Origin: Madurella fahalii
Lineage: Eukaryota; Ascomycota; Sordariomycetes; Sordariales
NCBI GenBank assembly: GCA_029876055.1
Contig: CM056874.1
Span: 4,712,001-4,776,000 of the forward strand
DNA length: 64,000 nt
Reading direction: 5' to 3'
Part shown: piece after piece, positions 20,974 through 31,449 of the stretch
How positions within the stretch are numbered: position 1 is the stretch's first letter
How the letters are laid out: each line of letters begins with the position of its first letter
The notes under the pieces: generated by a model
Told to the model about the DNA's origin: nothing
The model's input: the letters and a program-made list of their open reading frames with translations, nothing else
Database searches by the model: none
Made by a program: the position numbers and the translations under genes

Positions 20974-23900
20974 GTCGCCGAATCCCGAATACAGAACTAG
21001 ATGTGGTTAAGCGACTAGGCGTGGAAAAAGGCAACGCACTCGGGGCCTCGACGACGAAACGAGGACGCAAATGATATCCCGGATTTACTCGGCCTTCCAC
21101 TCAAGGAAGAACAAGTAGCCGAGGAGCGCCAACTGGAAATCCTAGGCTGACGAATGTAGGGAAGTGCTGGAAAGGGAGAGCCCAAAGCCGGAGAAGTGGG
21201 GTTGTTTCCTGAGTGGACAAATTGTTGGGATGGTGATGGTGATGGCAAGTCTTGTGATGCCGTGTGGGTGTGACGTTGCGCTGGATGAGCTCCTGCCCGT
21301 TTCCGTACACACCTCTTGGGGAAAGACTAAAATACTGAGCTCCCACGCCCTATCAAAAAGACTCAAGCAAGTCAGGGCGAAATGCTCTCGTCAAGCTGAA
21401 AGAAGTTGTCTGTCCGTCTCCAACCACATGACCGAATTTCCGAGCAGTTGGACCAGTCCGTAGAATATCCTCCTGCTGAATGTGACCGGGTTGATTCAAG
21501 AGAATTTTAGTTTAATCGGCCGAGAGCAGCGTATTTGTGTATCGAGTCGACCAAGCGGATCAAAAAAGAAAGTCGCGAATAAAAGCAACGATGATTGTCT
21601 CCAACAAAGATCCACGAAAATCCGGGTTTGTTGGGGTGCGCGTCGGATCCAGCCCGTTTCAACGGTCTTTGATGCCGTCGATTCAAGTCCGCGCAAAGGC
21701 TTTTTGGAGAGGGAACGTGTGTTGGGCCCGAAGGCGATGATGGCAGGTATGAACGCGGTTCGGTCGGCTCCTCTAGGGGAGAAGCGTGCGAGACGCTTGT
21801 ATGAAAGGAATGAAACTTGCTTCTCGAGTCCAAATGAGCCCGCGATGAGGAACTCTGAGAAGCGCAGTAACGATTGTTGAAGGAGAGTAACGTGGAGGCA
21901 AGGGTCGTGGGATGGGACCGAAGGGAAAGATAGGTAGCATCGTCTGGGAGGGGACAAACATTAAAGGCCCTGTGAGTTGGGGAGAAGCACCAACTCTCGG
22001 CGCGGGAGAGCCAAGTGAGTGGGTAACGGATACGGCAGGTTTCGCCTGATGTAGCGCGATAGAGGAAGTACCGGTACACCACGAAAGGGGTCTGCCTCCC
22101 ACGCGGCCTAGATTTCCCAACCAGGGGATAGGTCCTTGTTGATGCATTTTGCCCAGGCCCCGGGCTGCGTTCACCGGACTGGGATCCCACTGGGCCTGGT
22201 CGCGCCGTTCTTCCATTGCCAGCGCCGGCCGTCCACAGTGGGTCCTTCCTATGATCCTTGCCGGGTGGGCCGGTCTCTACTTTATCCATGCGTTCTGGTT
22301 GGCCCTTCCTTCAAGCCCTCCTTGACCAGGCCAATGGAGATTGAGGGGTCCCGGAGTCACTGCACCTTTGATCTCCCATCCCCCTTTCAGGTTTCGGAGG
22401 TGGCGACGGATGGCAGTTCAAATTTTTGCTGCTGGTGGCAGCTGGAAAACGATGCGGGAGTGTCGAGCTTGGGGAGGAATATGGGAATTAACCAAGCCTC
22501 CCGACTGTGAAATGCCATAGGGAAAAAGAATTTTTTTGTGCCTGGCTTCGCGCCCCATAGCACGCAAGGGTTTGGCGTGCTGCAAGTCAATTGACCGTTA
22601 GCTGTTCTCATAGGCCGACTGGGAGGTTAGGACAGGGTTGCGGCATGCGCGGGGTGCGGTTCCTGCGTTCCCGCAAGGGGTCCTCAGGCCGTTCGCTCTT
22701 AAGGAGCAAGATCAACGTCGCGTTGTCAACAGCCGAAGGCCTATGATCCATCGTTGGACTCATGGCGTTTCGCCTGCCTAGCGCAAGCAAGGAGAGAAAG
22801 CACAATCATGTTTCTCGGTTCCAGGCCTCCGGCGGAAACATGATCGCGGCATTTCAGGTGGGAGAAACGGGGAGACCCGAGCGTTTCGCACGTCATGCAG
22901 TCTGATAGGCTGCGCGTTGGTGCGTGACAAGGGCTGGTGGCCACCCCGCCGCTCCCCCCTCGTTGCTGCGTTTTCCCTCCACTGGCATCTGTTCCTGCAG
23001 TTGAAACAGAGCTAACATGCTATAGGACTTCTTGATTGGCCAAGTGTTCTCCCCTGGCGGTTGCTTCTGGAAAGTGGAAAGCGTCCCATGCTGAAACCGG
23101 CCAAACAGCCATCAGGAGATGCGTGTCTTGTTTCTTCACCGTGCGCGCGCGGCTGTTCTTGGTCCATTCGGGAGTTGAGATGGTCGATCAGGCCTGAAGA
23201 TTTTCCATAGCGCCGGTCTGTGGATTCACGGGGCCCCGATCAAGCGCTAACTCCCGTCTTGTGGGGGAGCACGCCGCTCATGGATTCCACGTGGAGTAGG
23301 CGCTCCTCATGAGGCGCAGAAGCCGTCTCCCAGCTCCGAACGTAAAGAAAACGTCGCTTTCCCATTTAGAACGCCCTTCTTTAAAAAAAACCTACTTGAT
23401 TGATTATTATATGCTGTGTAAGGTTATATATGCGGCGCAAGCAGTAGCTTATGTCCAGTAACGAGGAATACCACATATTCCTTCAAACCCTGTCTGTGCG
23501 CCTCAATCGTGGCGTGAATCAACCGAGGGGGGATGAACTGGTGATCGGAACCAGGCACTCCACACCGGCCAATTAGCCCTATGCCATCCCGACCATCCCC
23601 ATGGCGAAGTAAGCAATGCAATGCATGAGTTGGCTCCGTCGACTATCCTCCTTATGCGGAATTGTTTGTCAGCTCATTAGATGGATGCTCATTCACGTTC
23701 ACGGAAAGGAACTTAGTCGGGAACTGGCAGATTCAACCCACTAGTTTGCTGCATTTGCCTGCTTTGACATGGGACACTTGAGATGACCGTGATCTCAAAC
23801 ATGCCGCGTAATGGAGGCTCTATGCTTGGAGATGCATAGAAATTCGGACGTCATTCTCATGCCAGCTTTGCACCTCAAGTATTACAGACGAATATACGAG

Positions 23901-24034
23901 GGCTTGCCTGGATTATTTTATTCGGGTTGGTCATCTCATAACCGGGGGAACTTCTCCAGTCTATGCTCTGATGCTTGCCTCATCAGGCATTCGAGTTTTG
24001 GGCAGACCTGCATTTAGTTGAACCTGAACAGCCA
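20974..24034. other. Intergenic (3.1 kb)
   Basis: Should hold the promoter and leader of the 20035-20973 gene and the 3' region of PWP1. The longest open frame (21507-22289, minus, 260 codons) has no recognisable domain, is rich in Ser, Pro, Arg and His as chance frames in GC-rich DNA are, and overlaps frames on both strands. No RNA gene found by eye. Confidence 0.5.
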
Positions 24035-25710
24035 TCAGTCTTCGTCTTCATCCATTGAGTCTCCGTCCACCCCGGCTCCACCCTCGCCTTCGTCGTCCTC
24101 CTCATCGCTGCTGCTGCTTTCGTCATCTTCCACGCCAACCAAACGATCCTCAACCTCCTTCTCTCCGACAGGCTTGTTGGGAAGTTTGTGAGCAAAAGCT
24201 CTCCGGACACCAGGGTTCGTACTTGTATCCCAGATAGACACAGTTCCCTTGCTCCCGGCAACCGCGAGTCTAAAGGCGACTTCTGCGTCAGGGGCAAAGG
24301 TAGTGGAAAATACCTTGCCGACATCAAAGTCGCGAGAGACCACAAGGGACGGCCCCTCCGAGTTGATGTTCCATAGCTTGACCGTCCTGTCCGTAGACCC
24401 TGTTGCCATGAAACCGGGGATCGCAGGGTTCAGGTCGAACGAGGACACAGACTCATCGTGAGCCTGCAGCTTCCAGACCGATTTGCTAGCAGAGGGGTCT
24501 TTGGACGCGTTTCGGATGTCAAAGTAGTGGATGATGCCTCGCTCGGTCGAAACGTAAAAGAAGTTGGGGTCGTGGGGATCCCACCTTACTGTCTCAATGT
24601 CGCTCTCCACACCCGCCCTCATAGGCTGCTCGCCAGGCGCGCGCATGTCGGCAATGGCGGCTGTGCGGTCATAGCTACCACTAAGTAGCACCGTCGACTC
24701 GACTGAATGCCAAGCCAGCGAGCAAACCTTGTCGGTGTGGTAAGTATACGACTTTGCGCACTTGGCCGTGTGCAGATCCCATAGCTTCACTGTCTTGTCC
24801 GCAGATGCCGAGGCTAGCAGATTCCGGTGTTTCCTGTTCGCGGCCAGAGACAGCACGGCATCGACGTGATATTCGTCGTTCGCCTTCTTGGACTTCTTTT
24901 TCTTTTTCGTTTTCTTCTTGTCCTCCTCGGCATTCGCCCCTTGGCCCAAGATGGCGTTGGGATACATGCAATCCACCGTGTCAAGGTCCCAGATCTCGAT
25001 ATCCGGGTCGAAGGTGCCGATGGCAACAAAATTTGCAACCGAGTCTTTCTCGACGCCGGGCTTAGAGACCGGAATATCCAGCCACTCGACGCACAGAGGT
25101 ATCGCGGGAAGCATAATGTCGTGGTGAACGTAGAGGTTGTCGGCCTCGTCCTCGTACACGTAGACCTCTAAATGGGCGAGCTCGTCCTCAACCTTGGCGG
25201 CTAATAACAAGTTGTCTGTTGCAAGGATTTGGAGTTCCTCACGCTCCTCTTCGTCATCTTCGGCGTCGTCCTTCAAGGTGATGTACGGGTCGTCCTTATT
25301 GGACTCGTAGTAGGCCAGCGACTTGATATTCCCGAACATGCCCATGGATTGGCCTTCCCCCTGGTCTCCATTGTCGTCATCGTCGTAGTGCTCGAGGTCA
25401 TACTCCTTTAGGTCGTCGTCAATCTCGACGCTGCCGAGCGGTGTCAGCGGAGGCCTCTGAGACCGCAGTGCGCAAGGGGCACGAACTCTGAGCCATCATC
25501 GGCTTTGTCCGGGGACTCCTTCTTTTTTGAGACCTTTTCCGACTCTTCCTCTTTCTCTTGCGCCTCTTCTAGGTCCTCCTTTGCGTCTTCAAGCTGCAAC
25601 TTTGCTAATGCCGCAATACGCTCGAATTCTTCCTCATCGAAGTTGTATTTTGTCGGGAAGGGCGCCGCAAAGCCCCGCGGAACCCAGGCGGTAGTTGTAA
25701 TCATAGACAT
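24035..25710 (-). CDS. PWP1: WD40 ribosome-biogenesis protein PWP1
   Basis: Two exons on the minus strand, 25710-25487 and 25430-24035; 1620 nt, 539 aa. PWP1 is a nucleolar WD-repeat protein needed for 60S subunit maturation. The N-terminus (TAWVPRGFAAPFPTKYNFDE) is typical, followed by an acidic coiled stretch, DLKEYDLEHYDDDD, then MGMFGNIKSLAYYESNKDDP. WD repeats start near residue 165 (FDPDIEIWDLD) and include SASADKTVKLWDLHTAKC, SGSYDRTAAIADMR, GIIHYFDIRN, TGSTDRTVKLWNI and GTVSIWDT; a Lys-rich insert lies in the first blade. The C-terminal 50 residues are acidic. The intron (56 nt) uses GTTCGT as donor, a ctgac branch and cggcag acceptor; without it the frame stops. ATG 25728 in frame is a possible alternative start. 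Confidence 0.93.
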
Positions 25711-26001
25711 CTTGGAAACAAAGCGCACCCACTAACGTCTCGAAGGAGAACGGGCTGTCGCTGGTACCCTGGGCGTAGAATCGAAGATTTCCTCCAACTT
25801 TTTAGTGGGACTGGACAGAGGGGCTTATCTTATCGACGTTGGCGGCGCCCCACACAATTTTCTTCCACCCCAGCATTGTTGGACCCGAGCTTTGGGTGTT
25901 CCTTTGGCGGTCAAAGTCAACAAGCAACCAATTGTTCGGACAACGGGCCGGAGTCCGCAGATCCAGACAAAACAATCCACATCCCTCGCAACCGTACTGT
26001 C
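25711..26001. promoter_or_regulatory. Short divergent promoter, PWP1 / PRP16
   Basis: Only 291 bp separate the start codons of a ribosome-biogenesis gene and a splicing helicase gene, so the two leaders and promoters must be compact or shared. Confidence 0.6.
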
Positions 26002-28998
26002 ATGGGCCGCGACCACGAGGACGACCGCACCGTGAAGCGAAGGAAGCTCGACTTCAACCCCCTCCGTTCAGACGATCGATTCGGCGACCTGCCATCACGC
26101 ACCCAAAACAGGAGCAATGGCACCTTCAACCCCCGAAGTTCGACCCCTCGCGCTGGGTCCCGGCTTGCGGGAGCCGAGACACCGCGGCAGCGGGGGTTTG
26201 ACGGCCCGGAGGCCGGCATAGACGACCAAGACGCCGTCAATGCGCTGGATCGCGACTGGTATGGTGGTGACGACGATCTCGGCGGCCACACCTTTGGTGA
26301 CGACACCCATAACCCCTTTGGCGATGACAGCGGCTGGGCGGCCCAGGAAAGGGAAGCCGCAATGGTGGAGAAGAAGATAGGCCAATTCTCGCGAGGAATG
26401 AGCGCGCGACAGATACAGAAACAGAAAGATGTCGATGCTTGGGAGACGAACCGGATGCTCACTTCGGGTGTAGCGCAGAGGAGGGACATGGGCCACGATT
26501 TCGAGGATGACCAGGAGGGCACGCGCGTGCACCTTCTCGTTCACGATCTGCGGCCCCCTTTCCTGGACGGACGGACGGTCTTCACCAAGCAGCTCGACCC
26601 GGTCCCAGCTGTTCGCGACGCCCAGAGCGACATGGCAGTCTTCAGCAGGAAGGGGAGCAGGGTTGTCAGAGAACGTAGACAGCAGCGCGAGCGCGCGCGG
26701 CAGGCTCAAGAAGCTACAAGCATGGCTGGCACCGCGCTGGGCAACCTGATGGGCGTTAAGGAGGAGGACACCGACAGCGCACTTCCCATTGCCAGCGAAG
26801 ATTCTTCCAAGGCTCAAACCTCCAACAAGTTCAGCGAGCATTTGAAGAAATCCGAGGGTGCAAGCAGCTTTAGCCAGAGCAAGACGTTGAGAGAGCAACG
26901 GGAATTTCTGCCGGCGTTTGCTGTACGAGAAGACTTGTTGCGCGTCATCCGAGACAACCAGGTGGTGATCGTTATCGGAGAGACGGGATCTGGCAAGACG
27001 ACGCAGCTCACGCAATTCCTGTATGAGGACGGCTACGGCAAGAGGGGCATGATTGGCTGCACACAGCCCCGGAGAGTGGCGGCGATGAGTGTTGCGAAAC
27101 GTGTCGCCGAGGAAATGGAGGTGAAGCTCGGCAGCACCGTCGGCTACGCGATCCGCTTCGAAGACTGCACTAGCAAAGAGACGGTCATCAAGTATATGAC
27201 GGACGGCGTATTGCTTCGAGAGTCTTTGAACGAGCCGGACCTCGATAGGTACTCATGCGTCATTATGGACGAGGCGCACGAAAGAGCCCTCAACACAGAT
27301 GTCTTGATGGGCCTTTTCAAGAAGATCTTACAGAGACGGCGCGATCTGAAGTTGATCGTGACGTCGGCTACGATGAACTCGAAGCGCTTCTCCGACTTCT
27401 ATGGCGGCGCACCCGAGTTCACCATCCCGGGGAGGACATTTCCCGTAGATGTCATGTTCCACCGGTCGCCTGTCGAGGATTATGTCGACCAGGCCGTGCA
27501 GCAGGTTCTAGCCATCCACGTGGGGAAGCCAGCCGGTGACATTCTTGTATTCATGACGGGCCAGGAGGACATCGAGGTGACGTGCGAGCTTGTCCGGGAG
27601 CGGCTGGACGCTCTCAACGATCCGCCAAAGCTCAGCATCCTCCCCATCTACAGTCAGATGCCTGCAGATCTGCAAGCTAAGATCTTTGATCGAGCGCCGC
27701 CAGGGGTTCGGAAGTGCATCGTGGCGACAAACATTGCCGAGACCAGCTTGACGGTCGACGGCATCATGTACGTCGTCGACGCGGGGTACTCCAAACTCAA
27801 GGTGTATAACCCCCGGATGGGCATGGATACCCTCCAGATCACGCCCATCTCGCAAGCAAATGCGGCGCAGCGCTCCGGCCGCGCGGGGCGGACGGGTCCC
27901 GGCCAGGCGTACCGCCTCTTCACCGAAAAGGCATTCAGGGATGAGATGTACATTCAGACCATCCCTGAAATTCAGCGGACGAACCTGAGCAACACCGTCC
28001 TGCTGCTCAAGTCCCTGGGTGTCAAGGACCTGCTCGACTTTGACTTTATGGATCCACCCCCCCAAGACACAATCACGACGTCGTTGTTCGATCTGTGGGC
28101 CCTGGGTGCTCTTGACAATCTGGGGGAGCTGACCGGGCTTGGGCGCAAGATGAATGCCTTCCCTATGGACCCGTCTCTGGCCAAGCTCCTGATCATGTCA
28201 GAAGAGTACGGCTGCAGCGAGGAGATGGTGACGATCGTCTCGATGCTCTCCGTCCCTAACGTCTTCTACAGGCCCAAAGAACGGCAGGAAGAGTCAGACG
28301 CGGCGCGCGAGAAATTTTTCGTACCCGAGTCGGATCATCTCACGTATCTACACGTCTACACGCAGTGGAGAGCCAACGGCTATAGTGATGGTTGGTGTGT
28401 CCGGCACTTTCTGCACTCCAAGTCGCTGCGGCGGGCTAAGGAGGTGCGGGACCAGCTGCTGGACATCATGAAGATGCAGCAGATGGAGATGGTCAGCTGC
28501 GGCACCGACTGGGACGTCATCCGTAAATGCATCTGCTCAGGCTACTACCATCAGGCAGCAAAGGTCAAGGGCATCGGCGAGTACATCAACCTACGCACCA
28601 GCGTCACGGTGCAGCTACACCCGACCAGCGCGCTCTACGGGCTGGGGTTCTTGCCGGACTACGTCGTGTACCACGAGCTGATCCTGACGTCCAAGGAGTA
28701 CATGTCGACAGTGACATCGGTGGACCCCCACTGGTTGGCCGATCTGGGAGGCGTGTTCTACTCGATTAAGGAGAAAGGGTACTCGGCACGCGAGAAGCGC
28801 ATCACCGAGACCGAGTTCAACAGAAAGATGGAAATCGAGGCGCAAATGGCGGCGGATAAGAAGCGGGAGGAGGATCGGCTGCAGGCGGAAGAGGAGCTGA
28901 AGCTGGTAAAGAAGACGGGGCCGTCCAAGGACAAAAAGACGGTCACGTCGGGCGCCGTGGTAAAGCCGGTCCGGAAGCGGGCTGGCCGAGGGTTCTAG
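26002..28998 (+). CDS. PRP16: DEAH-box pre-mRNA splicing helicase Prp16
   Basis: Single exon, 998 aa, usual length for fungal Prp16. It remodels the spliceosome after the first transesterification, using ATP. An N-terminal Arg/Asp/Gly-rich region of about 290 residues leads to the helicase core: Walker A GETGSGKTTQ (residues 326-335), TQPRRVAAMSVA (Ia), DEAH (423-426), SAT (455-457), FMTGQEDIE, and motif VI QRSGRAGRTGPG (623-634). Ratchet/winged-helix and OB-fold regions follow (LGALDNLGELTGLGRKM; HPTSALYGLG; DYVVYHELILTSKEYM). The PVEDYVDQAVQQVLAIH segment favours Prp16 over Prp2/Prp22/Prp43. The basic end (KPVRKRAGRGF) is typical. I take the ATG at 26002; the frame is open further upstream but has no ATG before it within the spacer I can support. 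Confidence 0.96.
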   Translation: MGRDHEDDRTVKRRKLDFNPLRSDDRFGDLPSRTQNRSNGTFNPRSSTPRAGSRLAGAETPRQRGFDGPEAGIDDQDAVNALDRDWYGGDDDLGGHTFGDDTHNPFGDDSGWAAQEREAAMVEKKIGQFSRGMSARQIQKQKDVDAWETNRMLTSGVAQRRDMGHDFEDDQEGTRVHLLVHDLRPPFLDGRTVFTKQLDPVPAVRDAQSDMAVFSRKGSRVVRERRQQRERARQAQEATSMAGTALGNLMGVKEEDTDSALPIASEDSSKAQTSNKFSEHLKKSEGASSFSQSKTLREQREFLPAFAVREDLLRVIRDNQVVIVIGETGSGKTTQLTQFLYEDGYGKRGMIGCTQPRRVAAMSVAKRVAEEMEVKLGSTVGYAIRFEDCTSKETVIKYMTDGVLLRESLNEPDLDRYSCVIMDEAHERALNTDVLMGLFKKILQRRRDLKLIVTSATMNSKRFSDFYGGAPEFTIPGRTFPVDVMFHRSPVEDYVDQAVQQVLAIHVGKPAGDILVFMTGQEDIEVTCELVRERLDALNDPPKLSILPIYSQMPADLQAKIFDRAPPGVRKCIVATNIAETSLTVDGIMYVVDAGYSKLKVYNPRMGMDTLQITPISQANAAQRSGRAGRTGPGQAYRLFTEKAFRDEMYIQTIPEIQRTNLSNTVLLLKSLGVKDLLDFDFMDPPPQDTITTSLFDLWALGALDNLGELTGLGRKMNAFPMDPSLAKLLIMSEEYGCSEEMVTIVSMLSVPNVFYRPKERQEESDAAREKFFVPESDHLTYLHVYTQWRANGYSDGWCVRHFLHSKSLRRAKEVRDQLLDIMKMQQMEMVSCGTDWDVIRKCICSGYYHQAAKVKGIGEYINLRTSVTVQLHPTSALYGLGFLPDYVVYHELILTSKEYMSTVTSVDPHWLADLGGVFYSIKEKGYSAREKRITETEFNRKMEIEAQMAADKKREEDRLQAEEELKLVKKTGPSKDKKTVTSGAVVKPVRKRAGRGF

Positions 28999-29304
28999 AT
29001 GCCACCGAATGCAGCTGGGCCAGCCAATCCCATGATCCGCGTAGGTAAATTTCAAGAGGCGCAGACGGTGCAAAGCTGCCTGGCCAGACGACGTGTCTAG
29101 GGGACATGGGGGATGGACCGGGAATTTTGGTAGGCCGAGCAACGCCAAGGCCGGGCCGATCCCGGCCCTCGCTCCTCGGCCAAAACCGCGGAATAGAGCG
29201 GTGATGAAGTCACACCTTGCTCCATCTTAAACCGGCACTCCCCCTCCCTTTGCCGTCTTCCCGCAAAACAACACAGCGCGCGATTGACAGTCCAATTGGC
29301 CGCA
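28999..29304. other. Intergenic between PRP16 and GCV1
   Basis: 306 bp holding the PRP16 3' end and the GCV1 promoter on the same strand. Nothing else seen. Confidence 0.5.
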
Positions 29305-30774
29305 ATGCAGAGCACAAGGCAGCTCACGAGGGCCCTCCGGGCCTCTTGCCGGACCCAGGCGCACACCGCCAAGCGCTACCAGTCCCGCATCATCCTCCAG
29401 CACTCTGCCAGACACCAAGACCGGCCTCTCCCATCCGCATCCGCATCGACGATCCCACCGCGACAACTTGGCCGCGTTGCCCAGAGCCGCAATGCATCCT
29501 CCGACGCCAACGCCTCCTCGGACGGCTCCGCCGACAAGGCCCGACTCCAGAAAACGCCACTGTACGATTTCCATCTCGCTCACGGCGCAAAGATGGTCCC
29601 CTTTGGCGGCTACTACATGCCGGTACAATACTCGAGCCTCTCGGTGGGCCAGTCGCACGCCTTCACGCGTGAGCACTGCTCCATCTTCGACGTCAGCCAC
29701 ATGGTGCAGCGCATGTTTTCCGGGCCCGGCGTCGCCCAATTCCTTCAGCGCATCACCCCCAGCGGCGTCGCGGCCCTGGAGCCACACCGGAGCACCCTCT
29801 CCTGCTTTCTACAGGCCGACGGCTCGGGCGGCATCGTCGACGACACCATCATCACTCGCCTGTCCGAGGGGCGCTTCTACGTCGTCACCAACGCCGCCTG
29901 CCGCGACAAGGACAATGCCTATCTCGAACGGGAGAGAGCAAAGTGGAATTCCGAGCCTGGCCACGAAGAACTGCAGGTACATGAGGAGCAGCTCGCTGGC
30001 CAGGGTCTGGTAGCGCTGCAAGGCCCGGAGGCGGAATCGATCCTGGCGCAAATCCTAGAGGACGGCGCCGACAAGCTGGACCTGAAGAAGTTGCTCTTTG
30101 GCCAGTCGGCCTTTGCCAGGCTCAAGATCCGCGGCGGCGCCCAGATCAGCAGCCCCGTGCTAATTAGCCGCGGCGGGTACACGGGTGAGGACGGCTTCGA
30201 GATCTCAATCCCCGGCGACGAGACGGTCGACGTCTCCGAGGCGCTCATGGCCACGGGCGGCCCCGAGAGGGTGCAGCTCGCGGGCCTCGGCGCGCGTGAC
30301 AGCCTCCGCCTCGAGGCTGGCATGTGCTTGTACGGTCACGACCTGAATGACTCGACCACGCCCGTCGAGGCCGGACTGAGTTGGATCATCCCCAAGGAAC
30401 GGCGCACGGCCGACGCGGGCTTCTACGGGGCCGACGTGATTGCTAAGCAGCTGGTGCCGCGGAGTAAAGGGGGTGCTGGCGTGCAGTACCGGCGGGTCGG
30501 GCTGATCGTGGAGGGCTCGCCGGCGAGAGAGGGCGCCGAGATCCTGAGCCACCCCGAGGACGGCGGGGAGCCGGTCAAGCTCGGGACCGTCACGAGCGGG
30601 TGCCCGAGCCCGACGCTGGGCAAGAACATCGCCATGGGCTATATCAAGGACGGGTTCCACAAGGTGGGCACCAAGGTGGATGTGCTTGTGCGCAAGCGGC
30701 AGAGGGAGGCTGTCGTGACCAAGATGCCGTTTGTGCCGACGAGGTACTGGAAGGGCGATGGCTCGTCGGCTTAA
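29305..30774 (+). CDS. GCV1: Aminomethyltransferase, glycine cleavage T protein (mitochondrial)
   Basis: Single exon, 489 aa. The T protein transfers the methylene carbon of glycine to tetrahydrofolate and releases ammonia, as part of the mitochondrial glycine decarboxylase complex. The first 45-60 residues are Arg/Ser/Gln-rich with almost no acids (MQSTRQLTRALRASCRTQ), as in a mitochondrial targeting peptide. The enzyme follows: KTPLYDFHLAHGAKMVPFGG, MPVQYSS, CSIFDVSHM, LQADGSGGIVDDTI, LVALQGPEAESIL, RGGYTGEDGFEISI, ARDSLRLEAGMCLYGHDL and the C-terminal GTVTSGCPSPTLGKNIAMGY. Length and motif order fit the family. The frame is open back to 29284, but the ATG at 29305 is the first ATG. Confidence 0.95.
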   Translation: MQSTRQLTRALRASCRTQAHTAKRYQSRIILQHSARHQDRPLPSASASTIPPRQLGRVAQSRNASSDANASSDGSADKARLQKTPLYDFHLAHGAKMVPFGGYYMPVQYSSLSVGQSHAFTREHCSIFDVSHMVQRMFSGPGVAQFLQRITPSGVAALEPHRSTLSCFLQADGSGGIVDDTIITRLSEGRFYVVTNAACRDKDNAYLERERAKWNSEPGHEELQVHEEQLAGQGLVALQGPEAESILAQILEDGADKLDLKKLLFGQSAFARLKIRGGAQISSPVLISRGGYTGEDGFEISIPGDETVDVSEALMATGGPERVQLAGLGARDSLRLEAGMCLYGHDLNDSTTPVEAGLSWIIPKERRTADAGFYGADVIAKQLVPRSKGGAGVQYRRVGLIVEGSPAREGAEILSHPEDGGEPVKLGTVTSGCPSPTLGKNIAMGYIKDGFHKVGTKVDVLVRKRQREAVVTKMPFVPTRYWKGDGSSA

Positions 30775-31449
30775 GGTTGTAAAAGCTGTGATGGTCCGGG
30801 GCAAGGGACTAAATTGTTCAACACTGCATTTCACGTAACGGGCATCGGGGTTCTATACATATAGTTCTTCTCAACATTGGCTAGCATTGAGGAGTTGGGG
30901 GAAGGTTGCCGGGATAAACAAACGGGGCCGATGTCAGCATCAACTCTTGTACTGACTATGACGCACAATACCTTGCAGATACCGAATTAGCTATCGCAAC
31001 CATTTCAACCGGTTATTATCTATGACAAAACCCAGTCCTGTAAAGCTGCGGTTTTTGCCCCCTGTACCCATAGTGATTCTAACCAGAACTCAAACTCCTG
31101 AATAAATTGTTGAAAAGTATGTATATATGTTCCCATTTCCAGCCGTGCTGCATTTACAGATACCCCATCTACCCTATCCCCTAATTCCTCCCCATTCCTG
31201 CCATAGGGGAAAGAAAAAGAAAAGAAAGAAAAAAAAAAAATCATCTATGAACTATCGTTAAGGGCATATCCGACCCCATGTTGAATGATCGCCCTTTTAC
31301 CCATGCTAAAAAAGATCCCCACGTGAAGCTGAATGATAATGCTACCCCCTGATGCGCCGACTGCCCTTTCGCGGGCAGAATGCAATCATGCAAGAATTTT
31401 GATTCGATAACGAGGATTTCTCAGTTGCCTACCATGGATTCGCATCCAC
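30775..31449. other. Convergent 3' intergenic region
   Basis: Holds the 3' ends of GCV1 (+) and of the choline/ethanolamine kinase (-). A-rich purine stretch near 31205-31241. No coding signal. Confidence 0.5.

Noticed and set aside
21507..22289. 260-codon minus-strand open frame
   Set aside because: Composition rich in Ser/Pro/Arg/His typical of chance frames in GC-rich DNA; no domain; competes with other frames.
25876..26001. Upstream extension of PRP16
   Set aside because: Begins with a TTG, not an ATG; the first ATG is at 26002.
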